Assembly (NCBI GenBank): GCA_030268105.1
Contig: BSDZ01000120.1
Location: 124,001-188,000, forward strand
DNA length: 64,000 nucleotides
DNA from: Volvox africanus
Taxonomy: Eukaryota; Chlorophyta; Chlorophyceae; Chlamydomonadales; Volvocaceae
Direction of reading: 5' to 3'
Position numbers and translations under genes: made by a program. The notes below the pieces were generated by a model. That model was not told the origin of the DNA. It saw only the letters and a program-made list of their open reading frames with translations, and made no database searches. Shown in pieces: positions 9,801 to 22,700 of the stretch. How positions within the stretch are numbered: position 1 is the stretch's first letter; every line of letters begins with the position of its first letter.

Positions 9801-12800
9801 TTGTCGTGCTCTCCAACTTCCGCTGCTGCTGATGTGGGGGTCGGTAGGGCCTAAGGAGATCGTAAAAGGCGATCACAGGACATGTATGTCAGGATGTCAG
9901 GATGTGTGTTCTGAAGGGTGGATGTAGAGTCAATGAAGTAGAGTCAATTATGTACCCTTTTGAGACGGCAGGATATATAGGCAACCTGACAGTGTTTACC
10001 CATTATCATATATTCAAGCATGCATTCCTATTGTAGCCCACGCAATCCACATGATTCGAAAGCCACAAATTCATTGCTTTTAGAAGGAAATCGTACACCG
10101 CACCGCACCGCGGTCCCGCTGTTCGTAATTTCCTTGTATGCGTGTATATCTTTCCGAGCTATTTTTCTCCGGACCCTGCGTATGCGTGCTCACCCAATCC
10201 TTCCCTTTCACGGACTCTTTCAGAAACTGTGGCGCCAGGGCGCACTCGTGCCTGGCGGTGTGGCCCGCTTTCCCGGAGCTACCAGCGCCCTCCCCTCCGT
10301 CGGGTCCTATGGCTGGAAGGCAGCCACAGCCGCGCGGGCGCAGGCAATTGCAGCTGGCCATGGCGGCATTCACAAACACTTGGATGCCTCCCACCGCCGC
10401 CTCGCCACCTTCCACGAGGTGCTAATGTCCAACCCCATATTGCGGCAGGCGCTGTTGCACTTGCGTACGGCGCTGCCCCTTCTGGCGGACATGGAAGCAT
10501 TTGAGCGGCTTTGCGATCTGTACGGTAAACAGCGCTCGGCAGTTTTCCATGAAAACAACAATGGCGGCGATGGCGGCGCCAGCTGCACCGCAGCGCCGGA
10601 TGTGTTGTTTGAAGCGCGTGTCGGTGGTGAGGTTCGCAGAACAGTCAGGCGGATGTTCGCGGAAGTACTCCGGGCGCTGAGGCTTCCCCCTCCGCGTGTC
10701 CAGCGCACGGAGAGGAAGCGACGGGAGCGCGAGCTGGGGGCCCAACGTGAGGCGGAAGAAGCCGAGGCGCGCTTGGAAGCCGCGGTGGCGTCGCCGCCCT
10801 GCACGGTTGCGGAGGCACTGGCGCAAGTGGCTGTCAAGCCGCCGGCACTGCAGCGCCGCCGCGTCGCAGGAGAGCTAGGTGCATTGATGCGCCGGCGTGC
10901 TATCCAAGGCGGTCGGGAGCGGACTGCGGGACCTGGAGCCGCCACCGGCAGCATCGGGGGCGGTGGTGGTTGCATTGGCCCAACCGACAGCGGGCGCCGA
11001 CAGCAGCAGCGCACCACGATAACGGTTCGCCACAGGTGCGGCGCTGCGTGGACGGCAGTCGATAGTGGTGTACTGCACCTTCAATAGGGTAGAGATAGTA
11101 TAGCCTATAATGGTGTCAATAAATATGGGGATAAGGATAGCAGGTGGATGATACGATAGTGAAGGCATGCGGGAACGTGAAATCCTACGCTGAATATTAC
11201 CGCGTGGTGATTACCCTGCGTGCCGCTCTGCAAGCTGCGTGTTGTGTTGAAATGTTGCACTATTTGGACATCATAATACTCTACTTTATCTTCCCTATTG
11301 AAAATACATTATAGCACTACCGACCACCGTGTTTTTTCGGCGATCTGTTGTGGGGTAGGAAGAGAAGCAGTGACCAGTCAGACCCGTCGGGATTTATGTG
11401 GCGTCGTTGCTTGGGACCATAGCAGGGCTTTACTCAAGGCTGTTGTGAGGGGGCATTCGGAAGCGAAGAGAATCGGTCCTCTCCTCCCTGGAGCTCCATG
11501 CATCGCTGGTATTAATTTTAGGTCGCAAGCGACGCTGTCCAAGAAGAGATTGGGCATTTGATGGGCGTCATAGATAACGTAACATGCACACGAGAAATGC
11601 CGCTGCCAGGTTTAGCGGAAGCCGAGCTGGGATCCCTTCCTTCCTGGCAGATCGTCCGACAGTTTGACGCGACTTTGCTTTGTCGCCCTGCCTTGGGGTT
11701 GTCCCTATCGCGTGGCCTCTCCATCTCACTCAGCTCTCCCTCCCGCCCCTGGCTTTCCGTATGCGGCCGGACGTCATTCACTTTCAGGAGCGAGCTGGCA
11801 TCGGCTGGGTTGCTGGGGGAGGATGGTCTTCGAGCCGCTGCCATGCCCGGCATCCCACCCCGTGTGTTGCGCGCGGAAGAGGAAAGGCGACACCGCGTTG
11901 AGACTGTTGCAGTTACATGGCTGAGCCGTCAGGACCGGTTGATGCGCATTGAGCAGGGCGAGGTACGGGAAGAGGAGCAGCCACAGCGGATCTGTCAGCA
12001 GCATGGTGATCAGCCGCAGAAAAGGCGGGGAAAGGTGACTGAAGGAGCCGCTGAGGCGCAGAGGCTGACCTCTAAGGATTCAGCAGCAGCAGCACCTCGG
12101 AGCATCCGGGTTTCTCATGGCCGGGGTTACGAGGCCCGGCAAGCCAAGAGCGATGTCCCGGGCACACCCGTAAAGAGCAGTGAGGATGGTGGCGACGGTG
12201 AAAAAGACACGGATGAAGGCTCTGACGTCGATGCGGAACTTGAGGCGGCTTTCGCTGAGCTGGAGGCTGGAGGCGACTCACCCGTCGACAAGAAACCCCT
12301 GGCGGGCGCAGTCGCAACAACGGCTCCAGGACAGACTGCTGGCGAGGATTACATTGATGGGGCGACAGTTCCGTCAGCCACAAGGGTTCAGGGGCGGGGG
12401 AGAGGTGCGTCAGGTCGGGGCCGAGGCGCCAGATCGAAATCTCGCAATCCTCGATGCGGACGCGGTGCGGATCAGCAGGGCAATAAGCACCCGAACAAGC
12501 AGCTTACCCCCGGCGCTGACAGCTCAGAGGAGCTTACTGCAGGAGTCCTAGGAACGTGCAGCAAGAAGAGAGGTAGAGGTAGAGGTAGAGGTAGAGGTGC
12601 TTCAGGGCAAGGTGGCATTTTGCCAAGAACCAAGCCAATTCCCCAATCATCCGGCGTCTCCGTCGACGTGCCTGGGATGCGGCCAAGGAAGCGCCTCAAG
12701 GGCGCATCCACCAAAATAGGACTTGAGCCGCCGGCAGCTGAAGACTCCGGCAGCGGTTTCGATCGGAAGGCCGGTCAGGCAACACGCGTGGGCGCTGAAG

Positions 12801-13759
12801 GCTCCAGAATGGCCTTTATGGCTGAGACAAAAGTCGGCGGTGTCGGTGCTGTCTCTGGAGTCGATGAGCTGGAGACAGACGACGTGCTGGGGCATCTCGG
12901 GATAGCGGACGCGGAGTTGATTCGCCAAACACAGCTAGCCTTGAAAGCGCAACGTGAGGCCATGGAGCTTCTAAGGAGAATACGACCGCCAGACCCGCAC
13001 TTGCGATTGGCGGCAGTAGAGGTTGCAACGCAGCAACAGCCGCCGCCGTCAGTTCTGGCCCTGAACCTGCCGGGCTCAATGCAGCCGGGGATGCCTGGTA
13101 CTGAGCCTGCAATGTCCAACGCTAAGGCGAATGTGGGTGATCTTCCGGGAGCCAGCCGCCGCAGGGTGGCAACTCTGCCGCACCTGCCTCCGGCTCTTGC
13201 TGCTCCCGCACAGGTAGGCTCGGGGCGGCAACAGCAGCAGAAAAAAAAGCAGCCAGGAGCCAAGTCTAAAGCGGTCGGAGCGGCGAAGAAACCTTCACAG
13301 CCATGCAGAACACGCGCGCAGCTTGATCCGGGTCCGGGGCGCCAAGGGGAGAACGGCGCTTTGGCTGGCGATACCGCCAAAGGCACTGCCGGGCCAGTGC
13401 AGTCCGTGGGTACCACCTCCCCGGCAGCCGGCTCTAGGCCCTGTCGGCGAGCGACCTTCGCTGCAACGGTGGCAGCTTCGAACCACGAAGCTATCCACGA
13501 GGCTGCTGGCGGCGGTACTGGTGTACTGGCATGCGACCAAAGCCAACCTAGGGAAGGTGACGCCGAAGGGCTTGGGCTGCTGCCAAAAAGCGGCGGCACC
13601 ACCAGTCGGGGTGAGGCGATACATGCCTCTCAGGTCGCCGCCGGGAGAGCGAACTCGGCGCTTGCAGACGATGACGAGGATGTCCTTGCTGCCTTCGACG
13701 CCATGTTCTCGGCCATGAAGGGCTTGAATGCGTTATCGTCTGCAAGCGCCGCGAAGTAG
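6890..13759 (+). CDS. SNAPC1: SNAPC1/SNAP43-like subunit of the snRNA-activating complex, giant form
   Basis: The proposed exons are 6890-7129, 7194-9695, 10224-11035 and 11788-13759, all in phase, for about 1,841 residues. SNAPC1 is part of the SNAPc complex that binds the proximal sequence element of snRNA genes for Pol II and Pol III. The family match comes in three blocks: FETDVHKLIDKF with FSTFKEIWRESSFSFIHQ (exon 1), ARVGAIYALYCLHATQ (end of exon 2), and the exon 2-3 junction LAIVR/KLWRQGAL, which aligns with the family's YIFRKLRLDRAF. Between blocks one and two lie about 740 residues rich in Gln, Pro, Ala and Ser, with poly-Gln runs near 7970 and 9095. Exon 4 adds about 650 disordered residues with an RG-repeat (GRGRGRGRGA) and a short acidic end. 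The exon 3-4 joint is phase-correct but less certain; without it exon 3 stops at 11087. The start ACCATGGG is a good context. Confidence 0.72.
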
Positions 13760-13911
13760 CATAGCAGTAGCATTTTGGGGCGTTGGGGGTGCGTTTTGGA
13801 AGGTAGGGAGATTGGATGCAAAGGCGCACGGATTGCAGGAGGTTGTGAGTTGCGCTTGTCCACCTCGCATGCGCGATAATATAATCCAAGGATTTAAGGA
13901 CACATGCGCAC

Positions 13912-13916
13912 TGTAA
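13912..13916 (+). terminator. Putative polyadenylation motif TGTAA of the SNAPC1-like gene
   Basis: TGTAA is the usual poly(A) signal of Chlamydomonas and Volvox genes. It occurs about 155 bp after the stop at 13759, a typical spacing for that group. This also supports the end of exon 4 as the true gene end. Confidence 0.5.
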
Positions 13917-14283
13917 CTCTTCGCTATTCTCCATCAGGATTTGCCATGCGGCGAGGACATCACACACTATCCGGATTCGTTCCTCGCTAGGTTGTTGCGG
14001 AGGGAGAGTTTGTTGTGCCTAGGGGTTATCAGCGAGACATTTGCCCTCATGACAGGTGAGCGGCAATGTGATAGGCTGGCGCCTGGTCGATGGGCCGTCA
14101 ATAACCTTTTCCTCTCATTTAATTTAAAGCGATGCCAAATTAGAAAAATTAAGGTGTGGATATATAGGTGTGGTATATCTATAGATTATACGAGATATAT
14201 TATATCATATATCTGATATTAGAATATGTTTTTTTTACGAGATCCTAGGTATATGCGCAACTCCTTGAAATTCATTGCTCGGC

Positions 14284-14719
14284 ATGTATGAAGAGAGCAC
14301 AACTCCCGCCTGTCGTGTGCCTTCGCAAGCACCTCCATCGCGGGTGTGTTGTGGCGGCATCTGTAGAGCTGTCAGCAGCTATGTGGAACTCTGCCTTACG
14401 CCCATGTCGCCAATTAGTTTGAAGCATAACAAGAAACGTAATTCATGGTCAAGGTAATTGGGGGTCCAAGATGTTTGGATGTACTGGCTAGGGGTCAGGG
14501 GTCAGGACCCCTGAGTACCTGGTATTGGCGGTACTGAAGCAACATCTACGAACGAGGCATGCATGCGCCGAGCACGCACTTCCTTCTTTTGATGTGCCGG
14601 GCTCAGTACCGACGGGGACGCCGCACGTCACCACCGCTGAACAGCACATTTGTCAGGAAAAATACCAAAGATGCAAGCAGACTACTTTGCAGGTAATTTT
14701 TTTCAAAACATTGAAATGA
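14284..14719 (+). CDS. Possible two-exon gene, unrecognised
   Basis: An ATG at 14284 opens 57 codons up to a GTAATT donor at 14457. An acceptor near 14510 (GGGTCAG) continues in phase to a TGA at 14717-14719. The second part contains LKQHLRTRH, which resembles the end of a C2H2 finger, but no finger cysteines precede it. The 50-odd-base intron and lack of homology make this weak. It would be convergent with the MBD4-like gene. Confidence 0.27.
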
Positions 14720-14747
14720 CACATGAATTAATTGTAGTGCGCAAGAG

Positions 14748-14752
14748 TTACA
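14748..14752 (-). terminator. Putative polyadenylation motif TGTAA of the MBD4-like gene
   Basis: TTACA on the plus strand reads TGTAA on the minus strand, about 100 bp past the TAA at 14849. Confidence 0.5.
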
Positions 14753-14848
14753 ACTGCGCGCATGCAACCCAAACAGGCAAGATCAGGACGGGTTGACTAG
14801 AAGAGCTACAGTCACGACGGGCACGAAGTAGCGCCGCCGTATGTCAGG

Positions 14849-17800
14849 TTATTCCTGGCCACGTCCCCGCCCCCGACGCCGCTTCCGCTTCTTCCGTTTG
14901 TGTTCCCCACTGCCCTCCTGTCTTTCCACCTGGCCTGGCACACCATCTGTGTCCATCTTCCCCCTCTCCTCGTCCTTCTCCTCCTCCTCGTCCTTCTCCT
15001 CCATATTTCCCTTTTCCTGCCGCCCGCATATCCTCTCCTCCCCCTCCCCCTCCTGCTCTTCCTCACAACCCCCCTGGAGCACCGCCGCCAGGTCTTCCCG
15101 CTCCAAGCCGCTGCCCTCACCACCTGCAACGCACAAGGGTAGGAAGGATGAGGACCAGAGGGTCAGGAGGAAAGATAACATGGCAGCTGCATGCGTATTA
15201 AATTGCTAGCATATATTCTTTGGAGGTTATCATAGTAGCCACTTGAATTTGGTTTCTGTGCGCATGTGTGCATGTTTGTGCATATCTGTATGTATGTGAG
15301 GCGGGAGTGGGAGTAATGGCGAGAAGGAAACTAACAAGATATAACATTTTCATGAAAATTAGGAGAGAGAAGTACTGCAAAATTACGATGGCACGCACCT
15401 GTAGACTCCAGCCAAACTAAGTACCGTCGGAGGTCCTTGTCTTCGGGCTACCGCACGGAAATTAAATGGGTAATTCAGTGATGAAAGGGCACGGGTTTGC
15501 TGCTAAAACGAAACTTGTATCAGGGACAAATCTTTGAAAATACACACACGCACGTACGCACACACATATACACATACTTGTAAAAGCACAGGCATCTTCC
15601 AAGCATTGAAACGCATTTCCTTCTCCTGCTGCTCTCTCCTGGTTCTCTCTTTACCAACTTCAGAGCGATTCATGTCTTCAACGCACAATAAAACTATCGT
15701 ACGGTCCATGAGAAAACAGTCTAAATTTATGTTGTAGGTCCAATGCCTGGCCTTATTCAAGACAACAAAGTCCTAAATAAGACATCATAGCTACTATTTC
15801 CAGTATTAGCTGTTGCACATATCTTGATTGTCCTATTCGAAGAGGCGAACGGCATTAGGTGGTCGTCTTTGGTGCTAACAATACATTGTGCAATAATAGA
15901 ATAGAATATAATATAATATAATATAATAGAATAGAATAGAATAGAATATAATATAATATAATATAATATAATAGAATAGAATAGAATAGAATAGAATAGA
16001 ATAGAATAGAATAGAATAGAATAGAATAGAATAGAATAGAATAGAATAGAATAGAATAGAATAGAATAGAATAGAATAGAATAATTATAAATAGTATATT
16101 ACATAATAATACGGATGGATATGTTTCATTAACACTTTTCCAGCCACCTAATTATAAACCTTATCAACCTACTCGAGGACCGTTGTTTTACGATCGATAT
16201 TGCATCATGTGAAATTCAAATTCAAATGTGTCCCATGGGTCTGTCTCTATCTGATCCTTAATCTCCCCTCCCTGTAGCCCCACCACATCCCCATTTGCAC
16301 CCTTTTCCTCTCCCCGCCCCACGACCTCACTCACCTGCATCTCCCGCCATCGCCCCCGGCAGAAAATGAAGTATGCCTCTTCGCCGTACCGCCCCACACC
16401 GTGGAGCTCTGACGGTTTTGTCCACTGCGGGTCACTGTGTGTGTATGTGTGTACGTGTGTTTGACGTACGCATGTTTGTGTCGTAGTATGTTTGTATGTG
16501 CATATAGATAATCTAGAGCCTTATAAGAGAAGGCCAGCAGCGACGTTCTGGGAATAAGGGAGGCAAGGAAGCTGCAGCAGGACAGGAGTGAGAAGCGAAG
16601 TGGACTTTAATCCAAGTTCCAGATTCGGATTCAAATCAGGTCTCGGTTCAGGCCTAAATCTTGATCCAGATCCACAAAACAGATCCAGATTAACGTTCAA
16701 ATTATTCTAGGTTCAGATACAGATCCTGTTGATCCAGAGACACGCAAAAAAGGAGGTGAGGTGAAGCGGTGGGGCGCAGAAGCGGCCTAGGTTGTAAAAC
16801 CTCTAAAACGAACCTCATGCCGTATTCCGTACTCCAACCGTTATCGTACTCCAACCAAAAAACAGGTATTCGGTTAGAGCTTACCCACCTCCTTTGATAT
16901 AAACTCTTGACTAAAACGGACCAGCCTCGCAGCGCGCCTGCAAACCCATGGGTCATACCAGGGGTCAAAGGCAGACGAAAACAATCAACAACAATGAAGA
17001 TTGACAAATAAACGCAGTGATGACGACAATGTAGACAATATCGTGATATTAAATAGTCATGCATTGGTCGACCGCTTAACATGCTCTCTGGTACGGCGGT
17101 CGTACGGGTATACCAAATTATTATGATAACGAAGCAATAAAAAAGGAAAAATACTGAACGCCCTAAGTCAACATGGCCTCTAAACAGCAACGAAGTTGTA
17201 TTTCTTGGTTATAGCTGATCAATCTCCATCCAGCGCTGGTCGCCTCTGTTTTCCGTTGCAATGCTCGGCCCTTTGACCGTTGGCGCGTGAATTCACTGGC
17301 CGTTGGCCTTTTGTCCTGCCGGCTCGATAGCAGGACAGGGCAGGGGGTATCAAGCCTCATTACTTGGATCACAATTGCGATCCAAGTACGACAACCAAGG
17401 ACTTACGGTTAGTCCGTTATTTTCATGACGCTATGCGACTCACACAGCGTGCAAGCCCAACGGCCGTACGATGTCCTGGACGACCCGCGGGTCTGCTATT
17501 GCCATTGCTTCCGCCGTGGGGTACGCGCGCCACAACGGTCCGATGACCTGCCGTACCTGCACACAGAACAGCGCACTGCGTTGCAATTGGTATCGGTGAC
17601 AGTGATGTTGATATGGAGGTGTGGCAGCCGGCTGTTGGATGTATAAGAGTACCTTACCTACCTTACCTACCTAAGAACACCTTTCAACACTAACACCATC
17701 ACCACCAACAACAATAAATTAAACACAATGAAAATAGTAATAAAATAATCAAAACATAGTTAAAAATATTTTTTCATTATTGTGACCAACATCTCATCGT

Positions 17801-19145
17801 TGTTATCAAAATTTCAATGGACAGACGAAAAAGAGTCAAAAAGCCCCAATAGCGCTGACAGTTCCCTATCCCGTATTCCACTTACTCGGAAGCTGTGTAG
17901 CTACCATGACTGATACGGTGTTAGGGTTTTAGGGTTATAAAGGAATAATACCGTACCGTACGACACATTAAGGAAATGAGGCAGCGCAATGTTATGTCAT
18001 GACCAATACGGTCTAATGCCCATGGGGTTGAACGTCATGACGGATACGATCTCTGATCGTGATTGTTTGCGCATGTCGCCGAGTTGTAAGTGTCAATGTG
18101 GTAAACTGATGCTCATCTCTCCACAACAGTTTCAACCGTTTGTTTTCTAATGTAGGTGGGGCAGTACGCAGGTGCTCTTCTTGCATCTCCATATTTCCCT
18201 TCCCTCCCCCCACCGCATCCCCTCAGGCACCTGACGACCCGTGGTTCGGTTAAGCAGAATGCACGCCACCAGCAGTCGCCAGGGATTGTCGTACAGCACC
18301 TCCTCGATGAGACCCCAGGGGCTTGCCGGTGGAATCCAAGTGCTGATTCGTGGGTCGGTTTGTGGCGGGTCGTCCGTCACCACTGGAACCGCCATCTGAG
18401 TCCCCGTGTGCAGTCGCGGCAGTAGTTGTGCTACTGCTGCTCCAGACACTGCCACTGCCACTGCGGCTGCCCCAGAGCGCGGCCGTCGTCGCCCGCGACG
18501 CATTTGGCACGCTCTCGCCGCTGCTGCCGCAGTCGTGGCCGCCGTCCTGGCCCATTCACTGCGACGAGTCGCACCGTGTGGCAACGTTTCCTGCGGCAGC
18601 AGTGGTGACGGCACGAACGCAGCCTCCTCCATCGCTGCCGATGCCGCCGCCGGTTCTGACGTTACCGCATTTGATACTGCCGTTGCTGCGATCGCAACCG
18701 CATCAGCAGCATTGGCAAAAGCTACATCTTTCGCATCAGCAGACTTTTCGACGACCACAAATCGACGTCGTAACCGCCGTGGCATGTGTTGCACGTTGCG
18801 CTGATTCATATCGGATGGCTTTGGGTTGGCCTTAGAGACATCGACGGTATGGGGATGGTGAGGCTGCGTGTCGGACGGGGAACTAGAAGCGCTAATTTGG
18901 GTTTGACGGCTGCGAATGATTTGGTTCCGGAGCCGATCCCGGAGATGCACACCGATCGAGTTTAACTGTTCGAGAGGGTGCTCCGCAGTTGGGATAAGGG
19001 CTTTCTCTAGCTGCAAGCGAGGGAGACTCGGCGAGGGTTCAATTGGAGCGGAAATTGTCGAAAAGGTCTTGTGTTTTGCAGAGTTATGTATGGAAGTATG
19101 GGCAGCAAGTACCAGCTCTGCGTTTTTGGTCTTTGTTTGTTGCAT
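14849..19145 (-). CDS. MBD4: MBD4-like thymine/uracil DNA glycosylase (HhH-GPD family)
   Basis: The six exons are 19145-18231, 17556-17444, 16937-16889, 16424-16335, 15447-15399 and 15123-14849. All phases agree, giving 496 residues. MBD4 removes T or U from G mismatches made by deamination of 5-methylcytosine, in nuclear base-excision repair. The catalytic domain spans about residues 268-405: IPPASPWGLIEEVLYDNPWR and ILLNRTTGRQ (exon 1), LWRAYPTAEAMAIADP and PLGLHAV (exon 2), RLVRFSQEF (exon 3), the helix-hairpin-helix LHGVGRYG with YFIFCRGRW (exon 4), and PEDKDLRRYLVWLE (exon 5). In exon 5 the Asp of PED fits the family's catalytic aspartate. Exon 1 begins with about 265 Ala/Ser-rich residues. 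There is no methyl-CpG-binding domain, as in plant members. The C-terminal exon adds an acidic stretch then a Lys/Arg block (KRKKRKRRRGRGRG), probably a nuclear signal. AT-rich TATA-like sequence lies at 19200-19235. Confidence 0.88.
15893..16085. repeat. AATAG/AATAT pentanucleotide microsatellite
   Basis: About 190 bp consists almost wholly of AATAG units, with interspersed AATAT units in the first half. It lies in the intron between exons 4 and 5 of the MBD4-like gene. Confidence 0.9.
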
Positions 19146-19394
19146 TTTAGCGATGGGACATGACGACAACCCGAAAACTAATAAGTCAGAGACGTTGAGA
19201 TATAATTAAGGTATAGGTATATCATATATCTATGTAACGAGATTGCGAACTTCGAAGGCATACTTGTGGTAAGTCAAAAAGACTTCCGGGAGCCAGGGCA
19301 CTATCCTGGAAAGTGTGTCGGCCCCGCGCATTTTCATGTTTTCCATTCTAGGATAAAATGAATACATTACATAACTGATGTTTCCCTATCGTAG

Positions 19395-19595
19395 CTATTC
19401 CATCGCTGTCGTGGCCGAAAGGCTCAGTGCGCTGAATAACACCTTGAAGCGCCCAGGATGTAAAAAGACCTGAGGATAAGGAATTTCACATTGTTGTTTG
19501 CAGCTTCTGCAGCCACAGCCGTTTTGAGCGACGTTTGCCGTGAATTTTATCGTACGCTCCAGTACAAACGAGTCGGAAAAAGCGCTGGGACTTGA
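19395..19595 (+). CDS. Possible end of a small plus-strand gene
   Basis: Two stretches read like protein: 19395-19459 (YSIAVVAERLSALNNTLK) and 19504-19595 (ATAVLSDVCREFYRTLQYK), ending TGA. They join in phase across a 44-bp GTAAAA...GCAG interval, which is short for an intron. A GTAAGT donor at 19269 could mark an upstream exon, but no start codon in frame was found. It sits in the head-to-head gap between the MBD4-like gene and the R3H-ankyrin gene. The family is not recognised. Confidence 0.37.
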
Positions 19596-19708
19596 ATGAG
19601 AAGTTCGTTTCCATGTGTGTCCAGTCTGGCTCAGTTTGATTCAACGTTTTTACGTCCTGAGCTCTTAGCGGCCGCATAGGCTCGCGTTCAGGCAGCTAGA
19701 CATCAAAA

Positions 19709-22700
19709 ATGCCCGCATACATTCCCCCCGCATTGCGAGGAGTTGCTGGGCAGCAAGCTGAGGGCCAGCCCAGGCTGGGCGAGAGGATATGGCGTGTCAC
19801 CTTGGAGTACAGTTCCGGCGGCCCTTTCGACGTTACGGAGTGCCCTGAAGCTTTGTCACATGCAGTGGAGACCGATCAAAACGCAGATGTGGGTTCTGGG
19901 ATGTGTCGGACTTTCGTTTCGGCTAGGCACTACCGGAATGCCAAGTAGAGGTCTACTTACGGGACAGCTGCCGCGAAGTCGGGAGGTTGTCTTACTTTTT
20001 TTCATTAGATCTATTCATCTTTTTATTATCTCTTATCGACAAATCCTGGGGACTACCGTCTCGCGGAAGCTGTTGTTTGCAGCCGCATGCGGGATTATTC
20101 AACGTGTCGCGGTGTCGACGTCAGCACATCAGCAGTGCCATGGCATTAAGACACCTAATACCACGTGAACTCCTTGATTTTCCTTAGATATATTTTGCGA
20201 GACCGGCTTAAACACCCGGAATAACCAAATCACTGCCATCACCCGCAGGTCACTGTGCAGCACTTTGAGCTTCCATCCGAGGCCAGCACAACGGAGCTGA
20301 GGGACCTGCTGAAATGGTTCAGTAAGGCCAGTGCTGTAGTTTCGGAGCGGTATTCAAACGGAGACACCAGGCAAGCAGCATTTTGTTACAGGCTGCTCGG
20401 CCGCCTAAAGTTTTTCAATGATCAAATAACACTTCCTAGGGTTTTTCTAGGGTTTCCCACAAAAGGGCTCCATTTTGAGTATGTGTATGTTTGGTACGTA
20501 TCTAAAAACGTGTGTGTATGTGTGATTAAGAAGAGGTGAAGGATATCCAACCGGTGGCCGGACCAAAACCTGCGCGCAGTTTACGGGCGCCCTCCCCTCC
20601 TCCCCTCTTCTCTACCTTACCCTCCCCCTCCCCACATGCCTCCATCCCGTGTGGGTTATTACATGGTCGTACTCCAGCCCTTCCAACATACACCTCCCTT
20701 CATAAGACCCCGCGGGGTTTCGTTCTCAATCGGATTCTTTCACCACTGCACAACTCAGGGCTTCCGTCTTTTGTCCGAAACAGTAGTACGGCAGTACGGC
20801 ACTCGTCCACCTCTCTCGCAGGCCTCACATTACAGCCTCGCAAGTTGACGAAAGCGCCGACGTGGGGTAGAGAGTGACGTGTTGGCTATTGCATCTTGCG
20901 TGGCAGGTTTGTTTTTTCGGTTGTTATTCGGTTAATCGGTTGTTATATATATAGTTTTGTGTAGTTGTTTTATGTAGTTGTCCCTATCTGTTCCCCTCTA
21001 CCCACGTGCAAATTCAGCAGAAGGATATTCCTGTCTCCAAATCCGTCACATATTTCCATAGGGCCCGTCAGGCCCCTCACCTCTACTCCATGATTCTCTT
21101 TCATCTCACACACCCACGCACTCACACCCATTCGGTCTCTTTGGGCACCGCCGCCGCCCACCGCTGTGACTGAAACCCTCACCGACACCTCCGACCTACA
21201 CCACCGCATCAATCACGACCACACACCCGGCCCCCCTCCCAACCCCCCACATGTTCATATTTGGTTCATGTTTGGTGCCCTCGTATTGCCGTACAAGTAA
21301 CGTAGCTAATTCCTTATCCACAGTTGGTGAAACCATGTTTTCGTCCATGAAGCTCTTGGGTACGCCATGCTAATACATCATAGGTCGCCAGTCAATGGTC
21401 TCCAGCATCAGTTACTCGTCTTTTCGCCGTCCGATTTATCGTCTCTTCCCCCCCCCCGTCGACATCCAGTCTGTGAGTGTATGTGTCAGTGTGCATACAT
21501 ACACACACGCGGACTCACACCCATGTCGTTGTCGTTGTTGTCATGCATCGCCACGCCCCGGTGGTGGTGGTGGTGGTCATCTTATTTCAACAGCAGCCGT
21601 ACCAGCAGCCGTACCAGCACTCCCATGTATTCGAATTCCCACCAGCAACCTAACCCGCTATCCCCACCCACCCCGTCTCTCCTCTCTGCTTCACCGAAAC
21701 AAGATCTCACATGTATCCCACCCTCCTCTTTCCGTTCCCCCCCCTCCCCCATAAAACCCAATGTACGAAGATGCCAACTGCTTTTCCCGCCAACCCTGAG
21801 CAAGGACGCCCGCAAACGCATTCACCAGCTAGCACAAACCCTGCGACTACCGACTTTTAGCAAGGTATGCCGTACATTTCACGATGTTCTTGTAATTCTT
21901 ACATCTATGCATGAGTATGTATGCGTCTGTTCGTGTGTGTTTGTGTGTGTATTTACGTGTGCGCCTGCTTGTGTCGTTTCCATCGTCTGAGTCAGCATTC
22001 TGGGCGCCAACAACTGCCCACACCTCCTTTAACGACTTCACATCGTGATGTGGATTTTCAGCTTTTGCGGTTTCGTTCTTCTTCACTTTCATTCCCTGTC
22101 TCCTCCCTCCGTCCTCATCGCCTTCCGTCTCTTGAGCCCTTCTCCTTGTCCCCTCCCTCCCCACTGTCCATTCCCCCTCCCCTTCCCTCTGCCTTGGAAC
22201 TGTGTCCACTCGCCTTTCTCTGTCCTTCTCTGCGCTTACTCTCCTTCTTCTTCCCCCCGCATGTGCACGTCCTTGCCCTTTGCGGCTGCTATCGCCTCCG
22301 CCGCCTTCCCCTCGTTAGGTGAGTGGGGTCGCGTGGTACTGTGCTTGGTTCGGATTGGACGTGTACGCAGGCTTCGGGCTGGCCGGGTTGCGTGGCCGGG
22401 TTGGTCAGGCCAAGGCGCGTGGAGTTTTCCTTTAGGAGGGGGTTGGGAGGAGCTTTCCGCATGACAGTGCCAGCGCCGGCGGTCAGGTCAGCTTCGTCTC
22501 TGACTCAGCACGGCTTTCACTTCGCCGCCAGCAATAAGGCCGATAATACACATAATTACGGTTTCTCTTGTTCTTTATACTGCTTTAATTCGCGGCCTTG
22601 ACCACCACCTGGTTTACATCACAGCTCGTTTCCACTTTCCTTACTTTGGACGACGTCAGCCAACACCCGACCTTCACTGTGAGTCCCCGTTCCTTCAGTA

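Noticed and set aside
12775..13602. 275-codon minus-strand frame
   Set aside because: It is antisense to SNAPC1-like exon 4 and mirrors its GC-rich codons; there are no splice or domain features.
22612..22679. Exon-like stretch (LVSTFLTLDDVSQHPTFT) with a GTGAGT donor
   Set aside because: The R3H domain joins perfectly from 21864 to 22780, so this lies within that intron; at most a rare alternative exon.
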